The notes under the pieces are model-generated. The model saw only the letters and a program-made list of their open reading frames with translations, had not been told where the DNA came from and did no database searches. From an uncultured Pelagibacteraceae bacterium (GTDB taxonomy: Bacteria > Pseudomonadota > Alphaproteobacteria > Pelagibacterales > Pelagibacteraceae): 34,876 nt of DNA. Position numbers and translations under genes: made by a program. This document shows, one piece after another, positions 22,677 through 32,009 of this stretch (position 1 is the stretch's first letter; every line of letters begins with the position of its first letter). The stretch is from assembly GCA_902582345.1 (NCBI GenBank), contig CACHRU010000008.1, positions 1 through 34,876 on the forward strand. The letters are read 5' to 3'.

Positions 22677-23737
22677 TCAATTATCCAATTATCCCCATAC
22701 GCATAAGTGAAATCTTTTTTAAAATTTAAAAAAGCTGAGCCTGATGGTATCGACTCATTTGGTTTTGCTACAATCTTTATTTTTCCACTTTCACTCTCTG
22801 TATCTATAATTTTATGACGTCCAGTATTACTGACTGATAAAACTTTCACTGGAATACCCTCTTTATTAAATGAAATAAATTCTGGTCTAATGCCTATTTC
22901 TGTTTTTGAAAAACTATTTTTTTTAATATTTTTATGTGTTTCTATTTTTTTTCCATTTAGAATAACATTTCCATTCTCTATTTTACATGGAAGAACATTC
23001 ATACCAGGGGAGCCAATAAAATAACCTACAAATGTGTGTTTTGGTTTTTCAAATAATTCAACCGGGCTTCCTGTTTGCACGATCTGACCTTCATGCATTA
23101 CGACTACTTGATCAGCGAATGTTAGTGCTTCTGTTTGATCATGAGTAACATAGATCATTGTTCTGTTAATTTTTTGATGTAGTTCTTTTAATTTTGATCT
23201 TAATATCCATTTAAGATGCGGATCAATGACAGTTAAGGGCTCATCAAACATTATCGCATTAACATCTGATCTGACCAAACCTCTTCCTAGAGAAATTTTT
23301 TGTTTACCGTCAGCTGTGAGACCAGAAGCTCTATTATTCAGTGTTGAAGAGAGTTCAAGCATTTTTGCTATTTCTTGAACTTTTGATTTTATTTCTTCTT
23401 CGTCAACTTTTCTATTACGCAAAGGAAACGCTAAGTTATCATAAACAGTCATAGTATCGTAAATGACTGGGAATTGAAAAATTTGAGCAATGTTTCTCTC
23501 TACTGGATTTAGGCTAGTTATAGTTTTATCATCAAATAAAATATCTCCTTGTGTTGGATTAATTAATCCTGAAATAATATTTAATAACGTAGTTTTACCA
23601 CATCCAGAAGGACCAAGGAGTGCGTAAGCACCTCCATCATTCCAGTCAATGTTTACATTTCTTACAGCCCAGTCAGAATTTTCAGATTGAGTTTTTAAAT
23701 AACTATGTGATAAATTTTTTAAAGTAATTTTAGCCAT
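22673..23737 (-). CDS. glpT: Glycerol ABC transporter ATP-binding protein GlpT-like, degenerate signature motif
   Basis: ATPase subunit, 354 residues, with an N-terminal nucleotide-binding domain and a C-terminal beta-barrel regulatory domain. Walker A GPSGCGKTT (42-50), Walker B IMFDEP (162-167) and the H-loop His199 (YVTHDQTEA) are intact. The ABC signature, normally LSGGQ, is replaced by SGLTADGKQK (138-147). Its partner GlpS has the opposite pattern, so the pair should form one canonical and one degenerate ATP site. The symbol follows the Rhizobium glp operon usage and is not the E. coli glycerol-3-phosphate antiporter GlpT. Overlaps glpS by 8 nt and glpP by 4 nt. Confidence 0.88.
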   Translation of the reverse strand: MAKITLKNLSHSYLKTQSENSDWAVRNVNIDWNDGGAYALLGPSGCGKTTLLNIISGLINPTQGDILFDDKTITSLNPVERNIAQIFQFPVIYDTMTVYDNLAFPLRNRKVDEEEIKSKVQEIAKMLELSSTLNNRASGLTADGKQKISLGRGLVRSDVNAIMFDEPLTVIDPHLKWILRSKLKELHQKINRTMIYVTHDQTEALTFADQVVVMHEGQIVQTGSPVELFEKPKHTFVGYFIGSPGMNVLPCKIENGNVILNGKKIETHKNIKKNSFSKTEIGIRPEFISFNKEGIPVKVLSVSNTGRHKIIDTESESGKIKIVAKPNESIPSGSAFLNFKKDFTYAYGDNWIIE

Positions 23738-24794
23738 TAATAACTAACCTTTCATTTTGATCAAAATAAATAAATTCATCTGAATTCATATATAAAGACA
23801 TTTCTTCACCCACGTTTTTCTGAAAGACTCCATTAGATAATGAAACCCAACTTAAATCTCCATTAGTAAAGTGTATTAAACTTTCGGAACCACTTAGTTC
23901 TGAAATTAAAACTTTGCCTTTTATTTCTATAGAGTTTTCCCCCTCTTTGTACGTCGTAATATTATGAGGTCTAATTCCAATTTTGTATTCACCGTCTTTT
24001 ATATTTAATTTACTCTTCCATTGAATATTGTTATTAATAAATGAGTAATCATTCCCTTTTTTTTTAATTTTTGTAATATTCATTGGTGGATCGCTAAAAA
24101 CTTGTGCTGAGACTAAAGAATTAGGTTTGTTATAAACATCTAAAGTTTTTCCATATTGGATTACTTTGCCTTCTTGAAGTGTTGCTGTATTTCCACCTAA
24201 CAAAAGAGCTTCTGATGGTTCTGTTGTTGCGTAAACAACAATGCAGTCTCTATTTTCGAAAAGTTTTGGTAATTCTTCTCTAAGTTCTTCTCTTAATTTG
24301 AAATCTAAATTTGCTAATGGTTCATCCAATAAAATCAAATCAGAGTCCTTAACCAAAGCTCTTGCTAAAGCTGTTCTTTGTTGTTGGCCTCCTGATAATT
24401 CATTTGGTTTTTTATTTAACATTCCAGTTAATTTTAACAATTCTGCTACTTTGCCAACTCTTTCGTTAATTTCACTTGATTTTACACCAGTTATTTTAAG
24501 CGGAGATGCAATATTGTCAAAAACATTAAAATTTGGATAGTTTATAAATTGCTGGTAAACCATAGAAACATTTCTTTTTTGTACTTTCATGCCAGTTACA
24601 TTCTCTCCTCCAAACCAAATCTCACCTTTTGTCGGTTTGTCTAAGCCTGCCATTATTTGCATTAAAGTTGTTTTTCCTGAAAGTGTGGGGCCAAGTAAAA
24701 TATTTATGGTATTTTTCTCTAACTTTAAATCTGTGGTGTGAATATGAGTATTTAATCCAACAATTTTTTCTACATTTTTTAATTCTAAACTCAT
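23730..24794 (-). CDS. glpS: Glycerol ABC transporter ATP-binding protein GlpS-like, H-loop His replaced
   Basis: ATPase subunit, 354 residues, nucleotide-binding domain plus C-terminal regulatory domain. Walker A GPTLSGKTT (35-43), signature LSGGQQQR (133-140) and Walker B LILLDEP (153-159) are canonical. The H-loop reads VVYATTEPSEA, where Thr191 stands in place of the usual His. With GlpT's altered signature this predicts a functionally asymmetric ATPase pair. It starts 64 nt after the glpV stop, beyond a strong stem-loop terminator, and runs into glpT with an 8-nt overlap. The specificity assignment to glycerol comes from the operon. Confidence 0.88.
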   Translation of the reverse strand: MSLELKNVEKIVGLNTHIHTTDLKLEKNTINILLGPTLSGKTTLMQIMAGLDKPTKGEIWFGGENVTGMKVQKRNVSMVYQQFINYPNFNVFDNIASPLKITGVKSSEINERVGKVAELLKLTGMLNKKPNELSGGQQQRTALARALVKDSDLILLDEPLANLDFKLREELREELPKLFENRDCIVVYATTEPSEALLLGGNTATLQEGKVIQYGKTLDVYNKPNSLVSAQVFSDPPMNITKIKKKGNDYSFINNNIQWKSKLNIKDGEYKIGIRPHNITTYKEGENSIEIKGKVLISELSGSESLIHFTNGDLSWVSLSNGVFQKNVGEEMSLYMNSDEFIYFDQNERLVING

Positions 24795-24813
24795 AATAAT
24801 AATATAGTTTAAA

Positions 24814-24840
24814 AAAAGGGGGCAGTTATTGCCCCCTTTT
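24814..24840 (-). terminator. Intrinsic terminator/attenuator between glpV and glpS
   Basis: Stem AAAAGGGGGCA (24814-24824) pairs perfectly over 11 bp with TGCCCCCTTTT (24830-24840) around a 5-nt loop. On the minus strand it is followed by a run of seven T. It lies 18 nt after the glpV stop and 19 nt before the glpS start. Partial termination here would give more binding protein than membrane parts, as in many binding-protein operons. Confidence 0.88.
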
Positions 24841-24858
24841 AATTTCGATTAACCTAAA

Positions 24859-26577
24859 TTAGTTCCAAGCTTTTGCGTAAGGAACAGTTTTTCCTTTAGG
24901 TTTCTCATTACGTTTAGCTTTAGGTGATCCTGGTTGTTTCAACCAATAATCAGCACCTTTAGGTTTAGCTAATCTTGGACCACATCCACCGTACGTATTG
25001 TTAGCTTTATCGGCAGCTTCCATACGTGACATAACTAAGTTCATCTCTTCTGCAAGACGATCCATAGCTTGTTGTGGAGTAAACGCACCTGAGTTTACAT
25101 CTCCAATTTGTTGCCACCAGATTTGTGCAAGTTTCGGATAATCCGGAACATTGATGCCTGTTGGTGACCACAATACTCTATTTTTAGATCTGTAGAATTC
25201 TACAAGTCCGCCAAGTTTTGGAGCTCTTTGAGAAAAGTGTTTATGATTAATTGTACTATCTCTTATAATAGTTAAACCAACGTCACTTTTCTTAAGATCA
25301 ACTGTTTTCGATACAGTAAACTGAGCGTACAACCATGCAGCTTTTCTTCTGTCAACCGGCGTAGACTTAAATAAAGTCCATGAACCAGCATCTTGATAAC
25401 CAAGCTTCATACCTTCATCCCAGTAAGGACCTTTTGGTGATGGTCCCATTCTCCATAAAGGATTACCATTATCGTCAACTGTTTTGTTTCCAGCACTTTT
25501 TGGAGCAACCATTGATGCCGTAAATGCTGTATACCAGAAAATTTGCTGTGCAACGTTTCCTGATGATAAAGCTGGCAGAGACTGATAGAAGTCCATAGCT
25601 GCAGCACCTGGAGGTGCATAAGCTCTTAACCACTCGTCCCATTTTCTGATTGCGTATACGGCAGCAGGACCATTTGCAGCCCCACCTCGTGCAACGTCAG
25701 CACCAACTGGGTTACAAGAACCTTTTTCCATTCTTATTCCCCACTCGTCTACTGGTACACCATTCGGTTTACCAACTGAACCTGCACCAGCCATTGACAA
25801 CCACGCATCAGTCATTCTCCATCCTAAGTCCGGAGCTCTTTTACCATAGTCCATGTGGCCATATACTCTAACACCGTCGATATTCTTTACGTCTTTAGTA
25901 AAGTACTCGGCGATATCTTCGTAAGCAGACCAGTTAACTGGTACACCTAGATCGTATCCGTATTTAGCTTTGAAACCTTTTTTAATTTCAGGTCTGTCAA
26001 ACCAGTCTTTTCTAAACCAATATAGGTTAGCAAATTGTTGGTCTGGTAATTGATATAAATCACCATCTGGACCTGTAGTGAACGACTTACCAATGAAATC
26101 ATCGATATCTAATGTAGGCAAAGTTACATCTTTACCCTCACCTTTCATCCACTTAGTTAAGTTAACTGCTAACTGAAGTCTTGAGTGCGTACCAATCAAA
26201 TCTGAGTCATTGATGTAGGCATCATACAAGTTTCTACCAGTTTGCATTTGAGTTTGTACTGCTTGTACTACTTCCCCTTCTCCTAATAACTGGTGGTTTA
26301 CCTTAATACCAGTTATCTCTTCAAAAGCTTTTGTTAAAACTTTTGATTCATACTCGTGAGTAGGAATAGTTTCAGATAATACGTTAACTTCCATTCCTTT
26401 GAAAGGTTTTGCAGCATCTTGAAACCATTTAAGCTCTTTAATTCTTTCTTTTTCAGAAATAGTTGAAAGGCTAAACTCACCTGTAGCATACTTCTTGATT
26501 GCATCTGCAAAAGAAGATGTAGCTAAAAGAGAAATTGAAACAGCAACAGCTAATAAAGTTTTCAATGTTTTAAACAT
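24859..26577 (-). CDS. glpV: Glycerol ABC transporter substrate-binding protein GlpV-like
   Basis: Large periplasmic solute-binding protein, 572 residues, with a signal peptide to about residue 24 (SSFA-D). The length and segments (ETIPTHEYESKVLTKAFEE, GRNLYDAYINDSDLIGTH, QLPDQQFANLYWFRKDWFD, RRKAAWLYAQFTVSKT) fit the alphaproteobacterial glycerol-binding protein GlpV. The ATG at 26577 has a very strong GGGGGA ribosome site 5 nt upstream, like proX_2, suggesting heavy translation. A stem-loop terminator follows. The 98-nt gap after glpK probably carries its own promoter, which I could not resolve. Here glpV is first, whereas in the Rhizobium operon it is last. Confidence 0.9.
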   Translation of the reverse strand: MFKTLKTLLAVAVSISLLATSSFADAIKKYATGEFSLSTISEKERIKELKWFQDAAKPFKGMEVNVLSETIPTHEYESKVLTKAFEEITGIKVNHQLLGEGEVVQAVQTQMQTGRNLYDAYINDSDLIGTHSRLQLAVNLTKWMKGEGKDVTLPTLDIDDFIGKSFTTGPDGDLYQLPDQQFANLYWFRKDWFDRPEIKKGFKAKYGYDLGVPVNWSAYEDIAEYFTKDVKNIDGVRVYGHMDYGKRAPDLGWRMTDAWLSMAGAGSVGKPNGVPVDEWGIRMEKGSCNPVGADVARGGAANGPAAVYAIRKWDEWLRAYAPPGAAAMDFYQSLPALSSGNVAQQIFWYTAFTASMVAPKSAGNKTVDDNGNPLWRMGPSPKGPYWDEGMKLGYQDAGSWTLFKSTPVDRRKAAWLYAQFTVSKTVDLKKSDVGLTIIRDSTINHKHFSQRAPKLGGLVEFYRSKNRVLWSPTGINVPDYPKLAQIWWQQIGDVNSGAFTPQQAMDRLAEEMNLVMSRMEAADKANNTYGGCGPRLAKPKGADYWLKQPGSPKAKRNEKPKGKTVPYAKAWN

Positions 26578-26675
26578 TAATTCCCCCGTTGTTGTTATTT
26601 AATTCTCAATAGAAACAAAATAAAACTTAATTGTACAGTTGTTTTTTTTACAAAATTTTACAACCTAGAGGTGAT

Positions 26676-28157
26676 TTATGTTATTAAAGTTCTTTTTATT
26701 GCGACTGACCAACCCTTTAATAGAGATATTCTTGTTGTTGGTTTTATTTTTGGCTGAAATTTTTTATTTAATTGCCATTTTTTTGATATGTCTTTTAATG
26801 ATTTGTAAACACCAATGTGTAATCCTGCCATAAATGCTGCTCCAGCGGCAGTAGTTTCTTGTACTTTTGGTCTCAGAACTTTGACATTTACAATGTCTGA
26901 TAAAAATTGTGAAAACCAGTTATTCATTACCATTCCTCCATCTACTTTAACAATTTTAGGTCTCAAACCATCATGCTTCATGGCTTCAAAAAGATCATAT
27001 GTTTGATAAGCAACAGCTTCTATTGTAGCTCTTACTATTTCTTTAGGACTGGTATCTCTTGTGATACCACTTAAAACTCCTCTAGCATTAGCGTTCCAAT
27101 AAGGCGCTCCTAATCCAGTAAAAGCTGGGACCAAATAAATATTATTGTTGTTTTTAAGTGATTTAACTATCTTTTCGGTTTCAGGCGCTTTCTTAAAAAA
27201 TTTCATTCTATCTCTTAGCCACTGAACACCTGCACCAGCTATAAAAATTGACCCCTCCATTGCATATGTTGTCTTTCCATTAATTCTGTAAGCAATAGTC
27301 GTAAGCAAACGATTTTTTGAGTAAATCTTTTTAGAACCAGTGTTTAATAATACAAAAGCTCCAGTCCCGTAAGTGCTTTTTAATGATCCTGGTTCAAAAC
27401 AGCATTGACCGATAGTCGCTGATTGTTGATCGCCTACTACTCCATTAATAGGAATTGACTTGCCAGTAATTGAGGAATGAGTTTGACCAAAGTCGTCTGC
27501 ACAATTTTTCACTTCTGGTAAAATATGTTTTTTTATCTTCAGAAGATTTAATATTGTATCATCCCATTTATTTAAAGAAATATTATATATCATTGTTCTG
27601 CTAGCGTTTGTTGCATCAGTCGCATGAACTTTTCCTTTAGTAAGTCTCCAAATTAAAAAACTATCAATTGTTCCAAATAATAAATGTTTCTTATTCATTA
27701 ACTGCCGTGCTTTTGGTACATTGTCTAGGATCCATTTAATTTTTGTTCCTGAAAAATATGAGTCAATCAAAAGGCCTGTTTTATTAAAAACCATTGTATC
27801 TTTGTTTTGTTTTCTCAATTTTTTACAAAAGTCTTCGGTTCGTCTGTCTTGCCAAACGATGGCTTTATAAACTGGTTTTCCAGTTTTTTTATCCCATAAA
27901 ACTGTAGTTTCTCTTTGATTTGTGATTCCAATACTTAAAATTTCACCCTTTAAACGTCTAGCTTTATGTATTACATCTTTTAAAGTTTTTATAGTTGTAC
28001 GCCAAATTTCTTCTGGATTATGTTCAACCCAGCCACTTTTTGGAAAGTATTGAGTAAATTCTTTTTGTGAAGAAAAAATTGGCTTACCTTTTAAGTCGAA
28101 TAAAATTGATCTATTCGATGTTGTCCCAGCATCAATTGAGATTATGAATTTTTTCAT
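26676..28157 (-). CDS. glpK: Glycerol kinase
   Basis: FGGY-family kinase converting glycerol and ATP to glycerol-3-phosphate, 493 residues as usual. The phosphate-1 loop is SIDAGTTSNRSILFD. GWVEHNPEEIW, TNQRETTVLWD and IVWQDRRTEDFC include the glycerol-contacting Arg and Glu/Trp positions; VVGDQQSATIGQCCFEPGSLKSTYGTG holds the catalytic Asp; KVDGGMVMNNWFSQFLSD is the adenosine motif. Start ATG overlaps the gpsA stop by 4 nt, so the two are translationally coupled, and the glycerol importer lies just downstream. No EIIA-binding or regulator gene is nearby. Confidence 0.96.
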   Translation of the reverse strand: MKKFIISIDAGTTSNRSILFDLKGKPIFSSQKEFTQYFPKSGWVEHNPEEIWRTTIKTLKDVIHKARRLKGEILSIGITNQRETTVLWDKKTGKPVYKAIVWQDRRTEDFCKKLRKQNKDTMVFNKTGLLIDSYFSGTKIKWILDNVPKARQLMNKKHLLFGTIDSFLIWRLTKGKVHATDATNASRTMIYNISLNKWDDTILNLLKIKKHILPEVKNCADDFGQTHSSITGKSIPINGVVGDQQSATIGQCCFEPGSLKSTYGTGAFVLLNTGSKKIYSKNRLLTTIAYRINGKTTYAMEGSIFIAGAGVQWLRDRMKFFKKAPETEKIVKSLKNNNNIYLVPAFTGLGAPYWNANARGVLSGITRDTSPKEIVRATIEAVAYQTYDLFEAMKHDGLRPKIVKVDGGMVMNNWFSQFLSDIVNVKVLRPKVQETTAAGAAFMAGLHIGVYKSLKDISKKWQLNKKFQPKIKPTTRISLLKGWSVAIKRTLIT

Positions 28158-29200
28158 CTAAAAGACTCCCAGTCTAATACGAGTTTTTTATCATCCACAA
28201 TAGCATTTATCATACCAAGCATTAAAGGTAATTTTTTCTGATCAAAATCTTCTTTCACTTTTGATGCAATTTCTTTAGCTAGGTCAGCTCCCTCCACTGT
28301 AACTTTTTCCATCTTTGTTTTTTTAGCCTCTGAAAAAGTTAATCCTTCACCAATATAAGAACCCATTTTTGCATTTCTTCCTCCACCAGAACTCACGTAA
28401 AGATCTCCTAAACCGGCTAAACCTTTAACAGTTTCTTTTTTACCGTTTAGATGTTCGACAAAAATCTCCATTTCATAAATCGACTGTTTAATAAGAGCAG
28501 AAGCAGTATTCAAATAATTTTTTTCTCTAACTTCATCAGATATATTATAACTACAGAGACCTTTTGCTGCTCCTACTGCCATAGAAAAGATATTCTTTAT
28601 TGCTGCAGAGACCTCTACACCGTTTATATCATCTGAATAAGAGGTGTGATAATAATTTGTATTTAACATATCAGCTATTTTTTTTGCAACTTGAATATCT
28701 TTGTTAGCAATAACGACACTGCTATGAACTCTATTAGCCAGTCCGGTTGCTAGACATGGTCCGCCTACAGCTGAAATATTTATTTCTTTAGTGCCTTTCT
28801 CCAATAATAATCTTTCGAGCTTATCTACCAATAACTCATAATTATTATTGTAAATACTTAAACCTTTAGTAAGCATTAATAATTTGGGTAATTTTTTGTT
28901 TTTAAATAGTCTGCTTAATTGATCTGCGACCCAATCAATTCCTTTTGAGCTTATTCCTAATACTATTAAATCAACATTTGAACTTAAAAGTTCATCAAAT
29001 TTTTCAAACCTGAATACATTTATTTCTTTAGGAATTCTAGAACCTAAACCTGGATGTAAATATTCATTTTTTTTAAAATCATCAATAAAATGATTTTCTA
29101 AATGTGTTCCCACTATATTAATATCATGATCATTATCTAAACATGGCAACGCAAAAGCAGAACCCATTGCGCCAGCTCCTATTATTACAATTTTAGACAT
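28154..29200 (-). CDS. gpsA: NAD(P)-dependent glycerol-3-phosphate dehydrogenase (GpsA family)
   Basis: Soluble GpsA-family dehydrogenase, 348 residues. The dinucleotide fold is IVIIGAGAMGSAFALPCL; LTKGLSIYN, SAVGGPCLATGLANRV, the active-site EVSAAIKNIFSMAVGAAKGL with its catalytic Lys, and GLGDLYVSSGGGRN are present. GpsA normally makes glycerol-3-phosphate for phospholipids from dihydroxyacetone phosphate. Here it overlaps glpK by 4 nt and sits before a glycerol importer, so it may also run in the oxidative, catabolic direction. No flavin-linked GlpD is in the window. It starts 2 nt after trkH, so it is probably transcribed with the ntr-trk genes. Confidence 0.94.
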   Translation of the reverse strand: MSKIVIIGAGAMGSAFALPCLDNDHDINIVGTHLENHFIDDFKKNEYLHPGLGSRIPKEINVFRFEKFDELLSSNVDLIVLGISSKGIDWVADQLSRLFKNKKLPKLLMLTKGLSIYNNNYELLVDKLERLLLEKGTKEINISAVGGPCLATGLANRVHSSVVIANKDIQVAKKIADMLNTNYYHTSYSDDINGVEVSAAIKNIFSMAVGAAKGLCSYNISDEVREKNYLNTASALIKQSIYEMEIFVEHLNGKKETVKGLAGLGDLYVSSGGGRNAKMGSYIGEGLTFSEAKKTKMEKVTVEGADLAKEIASKVKEDFDQKKLPLMLGMINAIVDDKKLVLDWESFR

Positions 29201-29202
29201 TT

Positions 29203-30618
29203 TTAATTTTTAGTTAAAATTTTTTTGAGTAATAGTAATAAAGATAATAACTCAATTTTTCCTATAATCATAAAGATTATAATTGAAACTTTTGAAAATG
29301 TTAACAAATTACTAAAAAAAAGAGACTCTAAACCAAATATTCCTGAATTAGTAGTATTGGTTAATGTCAATATAGATATTTTAAAAGCATTTTCGAAAGT
29401 TATGTTATCAAATAATAATAAAGATGATAAAATAAAAAGACTAATAAAAAAACAGATAAAGATATAAAATGAAAGTTTTATGATTTCATTATTAATTTTA
29501 TTGTCAGATAATAAAATATTTTTATTAACAACATAATTTGGTTTTACTATTCTAAAAATTTCAGAAAATGACGATTTTAAAAGAATAAATAATCTTAAAA
29601 ACTTCAAACCGGAAGTATTAGATAAAATTGAGCCACCTATCAAAGTTAAAAAAATAAAAACTAACGATAAGTTTCCTGAAATTTTTGTTGGTGAAATTCC
29701 TGAGTTGCTTATACTGCTTACAACATTAATAATAACGTCCAAAAATGCAAAGTTGTTTGTTAGAAAAATAACTAAAGATACTATCAAACCAAATAAAATA
29801 ATTGAAAAATCTTCATAATGTTTTTTAAAGAAGTTTCTTGAATTAATTACGTTGTAAAAAAAATAAATACTTAATATTGGTATTGTTAATGAAATTATTA
29901 AGGTAATTTTTTGTAGGTTGTCTTTTATTATTGAGTTTAAAGAATTAGCTGGTATGAATCCACCAGATGAAACGGTGGTCATACTTAGATTTAAACTGTT
30001 AAATAATCTTAAGCCAGATATCTCAAATAATATAAATGTAAATATTGTTAAAAAAATATAAATGATTGAAACCTTTAAAGAAATTTTTTTAATACTTTTT
30101 TCAGGATTTAATGATTTGTCGTCTGAATAAACTAGACTACATAATTTGAAATCAAATTTGCTGTTAGAGAAAAATAAGATAAGAAAAATTATAAAATACA
30201 AACCACCTATCCATTGTGAAGATGATCTCCAGATGATTAGGGTTGGATCTAAGTACTTTATATTTTCAAAAGTTGTAAAACCAGTCCCTGTGATTCCAGA
30301 AAAGGCTTCGAATATAGCGTTAATAAATGTTATTTGATAAATGCTAAAATAAAAAGGAATAGCGAGTAATATTGCAGAAAAAAAATAAACAACCACAACT
30401 AAAATAAGTTGCTCAAAAAAATTAATTTCTTTTAGGCTGTTTTTTGAAACTAAATAACAAAAAATACTTAAAATTATTGAGGTTGATAAAGTGAATATAT
30501 AAGACTCTGTATTTAAAAAATAATCAAAATAAGATGAATATAATATGTTTAAAAAAGAAAAAAAACTAATTGGTACTATAAAGAGACCTAAATAATAAAT
30601 GATACCTTTGAAATTCAT
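29203..30618 (-). CDS. trkH: Potassium uptake protein TrkH
   Basis: Trk/Ktr-type K+ channel-transporter subunit in the inner membrane, 471 residues, with many hydrophobic segments. Four pore-loop filters are visible: SGITGTGFTT, TVSSGGFIP, SSISNSGISP and TNTTNSGIFG. Each contains the conserved Gly of the selectivity filter. It lies 6 nt after trkA, its cytoplasmic gating partner. The fourth loop departs most from the others. AT content is high and the protein is rich in Phe/Ile/Ser, in line with a membrane protein of this genome. Na+ or H+ coupling cannot be told from sequence. Confidence 0.92.
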   Translation of the reverse strand: MNFKGIIYYLGLFIVPISFFSFLNILYSSYFDYFLNTESYIFTLSTSIILSIFCYLVSKNSLKEINFFEQLILVVVVYFFSAILLAIPFYFSIYQITFINAIFEAFSGITGTGFTTFENIKYLDPTLIIWRSSSQWIGGLYFIIFLILFFSNSKFDFKLCSLVYSDDKSLNPEKSIKKISLKVSIIYIFLTIFTFILFEISGLRLFNSLNLSMTTVSSGGFIPANSLNSIIKDNLQKITLIISLTIPILSIYFFYNVINSRNFFKKHYEDFSIILFGLIVSLVIFLTNNFAFLDVIINVVSSISNSGISPTKISGNLSLVFIFLTLIGGSILSNTSGLKFLRLFILLKSSFSEIFRIVKPNYVVNKNILLSDNKINNEIIKLSFYIFICFFISLFILSSLLLFDNITFENAFKISILTLTNTTNSGIFGLESLFFSNLLTFSKVSIIIFMIIGKIELLSLLLLLKKILTKN

Positions 30619-30624
30619 TATTGA

Positions 30625-32007
30625 CTAAATTGAACTTACTGCAAAAATATTTTCTACTTCCTGCAAATGTTCTCTCTTAGCTAAAAATACGACAAGATCA
30701 TCTTTGTCGAAAACGAAGCTTGATCTTGGAATTATTACTTTATCTTTTCTTACTACAGCGCCTATCCTAATATGCTCAGGTAGATTGGATTCTTTTATAC
30801 TTTTATTTAACAATTCAGATTTTTCCAATATTTTAGCCTCAATGAACTCATACTCACCGTCTAATAGTGAATATACTGTACCAATTGTTCCCTTATGAAC
30901 ATGTTCTAAAATTCTTGATACAGTTGTCATTCGAGGATCCACTAAATCATCAATATTTAATGAGTTTTGAAGAAGACTATAGTTTGATTTGTTAACTATG
31001 GCTATTGTTCGCTTATTAATTTTTTTACCATTACTTTTTTCAGCAAGAACACATGACATTATATTATTTTCATCATCATTGGTTAACGCTAAAACAGTTT
31101 CGGATTCTTCAATATTTGCTTCCTTAAGAATTTCTTCATCTAAACCATCACCGTTTATTACAATTGATGAGGATAGTTCTGAGGCAATTTCTTCAGCTCT
31201 CTGTTTATCTTTTTCAATTATTTTTACTCTAACACCCTCGAAATTATTTTCTAATAATTTAGCAAGATTTAATCCGATATTTCCACCACCTATAATTAAA
31301 ATTTTTTTTGCAATCTTCTCATCATGACCAAAAACTTTTAAAATCTGATTTAACTGGTCACTGCTTACTACTAGATAAATCTCATCTCCCTCTTTCATCA
31401 TGTCATTTTTTTTTAAGAAAATAAATTTATTTTCTCTTAAGGCTCCAAGAATATTCGCTTTAAAATCAGGGAATTTATCAGTCAATTTTTTTAATGGTAT
31501 ATTTGCTATCGGACAATTTTTTTCTACATGTATTTCAAGCATTTTAACTTTGCCGCCAGCAAAAGGCACATTGTCTGAAGCTCCTGGCGCTTCTAACCTT
31601 CTAAACAATGATTTTGCCACCTCAATTTCTGGTGATATAATTACATCTATTGGTATATTTGATTTGTTATAAAGTTTAGTCCACTTCCCCTCTAAGAAAT
31701 CTTTGGTTCGAATTCTGGCGATTTTTTTTGAGATATTAAAAAGTGAGCTTGCTAATTGACATACGATCATATTTGTTTCATCACTTTTAGTTACTGCTAT
31801 GATCATGTCGGCCTCACCAGCACCTGCATTCTCCAAAACAGATGGTAAAGTGGCTCTTCCGACAATACCTTTTACTTCCTGTGTCTCATTAATTTTTTTA
31901 ATGTCCTCCTTGGATTGATCTATCACACTTATAGAATGACCTTGAGCAGCCAATTGTTTACTTATAGAAAAACCAACCTTGCCGGCTCCACAAATTATAA
32001 TATTCAT
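30625..32007 (-). CDS. trkA: Trk potassium transporter regulatory subunit TrkA
   Basis: Cytosolic gating subunit of the Trk K+ system, 460 residues. Two repeats of RCK (TrkA-N plus TrkA-C) are visible. The first begins IICGAGKVGFSISKQLA and the second ILIIGGGNIGLNLAKLL (about residue 235), each a Rossmann NAD(H)/nucleotide site. Acidic residues closing each nucleotide site (VIDQSKED, IIEKDKQ) are present. The gene is 2 nt downstream of ntrX and 6 nt upstream of trkH. The ntrYX-trkA order is common in alphaproteobacteria. Confidence 0.95.
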   Translation of the reverse strand: MNIIICGAGKVGFSISKQLAAQGHSISVIDQSKEDIKKINETQEVKGIVGRATLPSVLENAGAGEADMIIAVTKSDETNMIVCQLASSLFNISKKIARIRTKDFLEGKWTKLYNKSNIPIDVIISPEIEVAKSLFRRLEAPGASDNVPFAGGKVKMLEIHVEKNCPIANIPLKKLTDKFPDFKANILGALRENKFIFLKKNDMMKEGDEIYLVVSSDQLNQILKVFGHDEKIAKKILIIGGGNIGLNLAKLLENNFEGVRVKIIEKDKQRAEEIASELSSSIVINGDGLDEEILKEANIEESETVLALTNDDENNIMSCVLAEKSNGKKINKRTIAIVNKSNYSLLQNSLNIDDLVDPRMTTVSRILEHVHKGTIGTVYSLLDGEYEFIEAKILEKSELLNKSIKESNLPEHIRIGAVVRKDKVIIPRSSFVFDKDDLVVFLAKREHLQEVENIFAVSSI

Positions 32008-32009
32008 TT

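Noticed and set aside
24241-24540. 99-codon plus-strand frame inside glpS
   Set aside because: Shadow of a clear ABC ATPase on the other strand; no recognisable domain.
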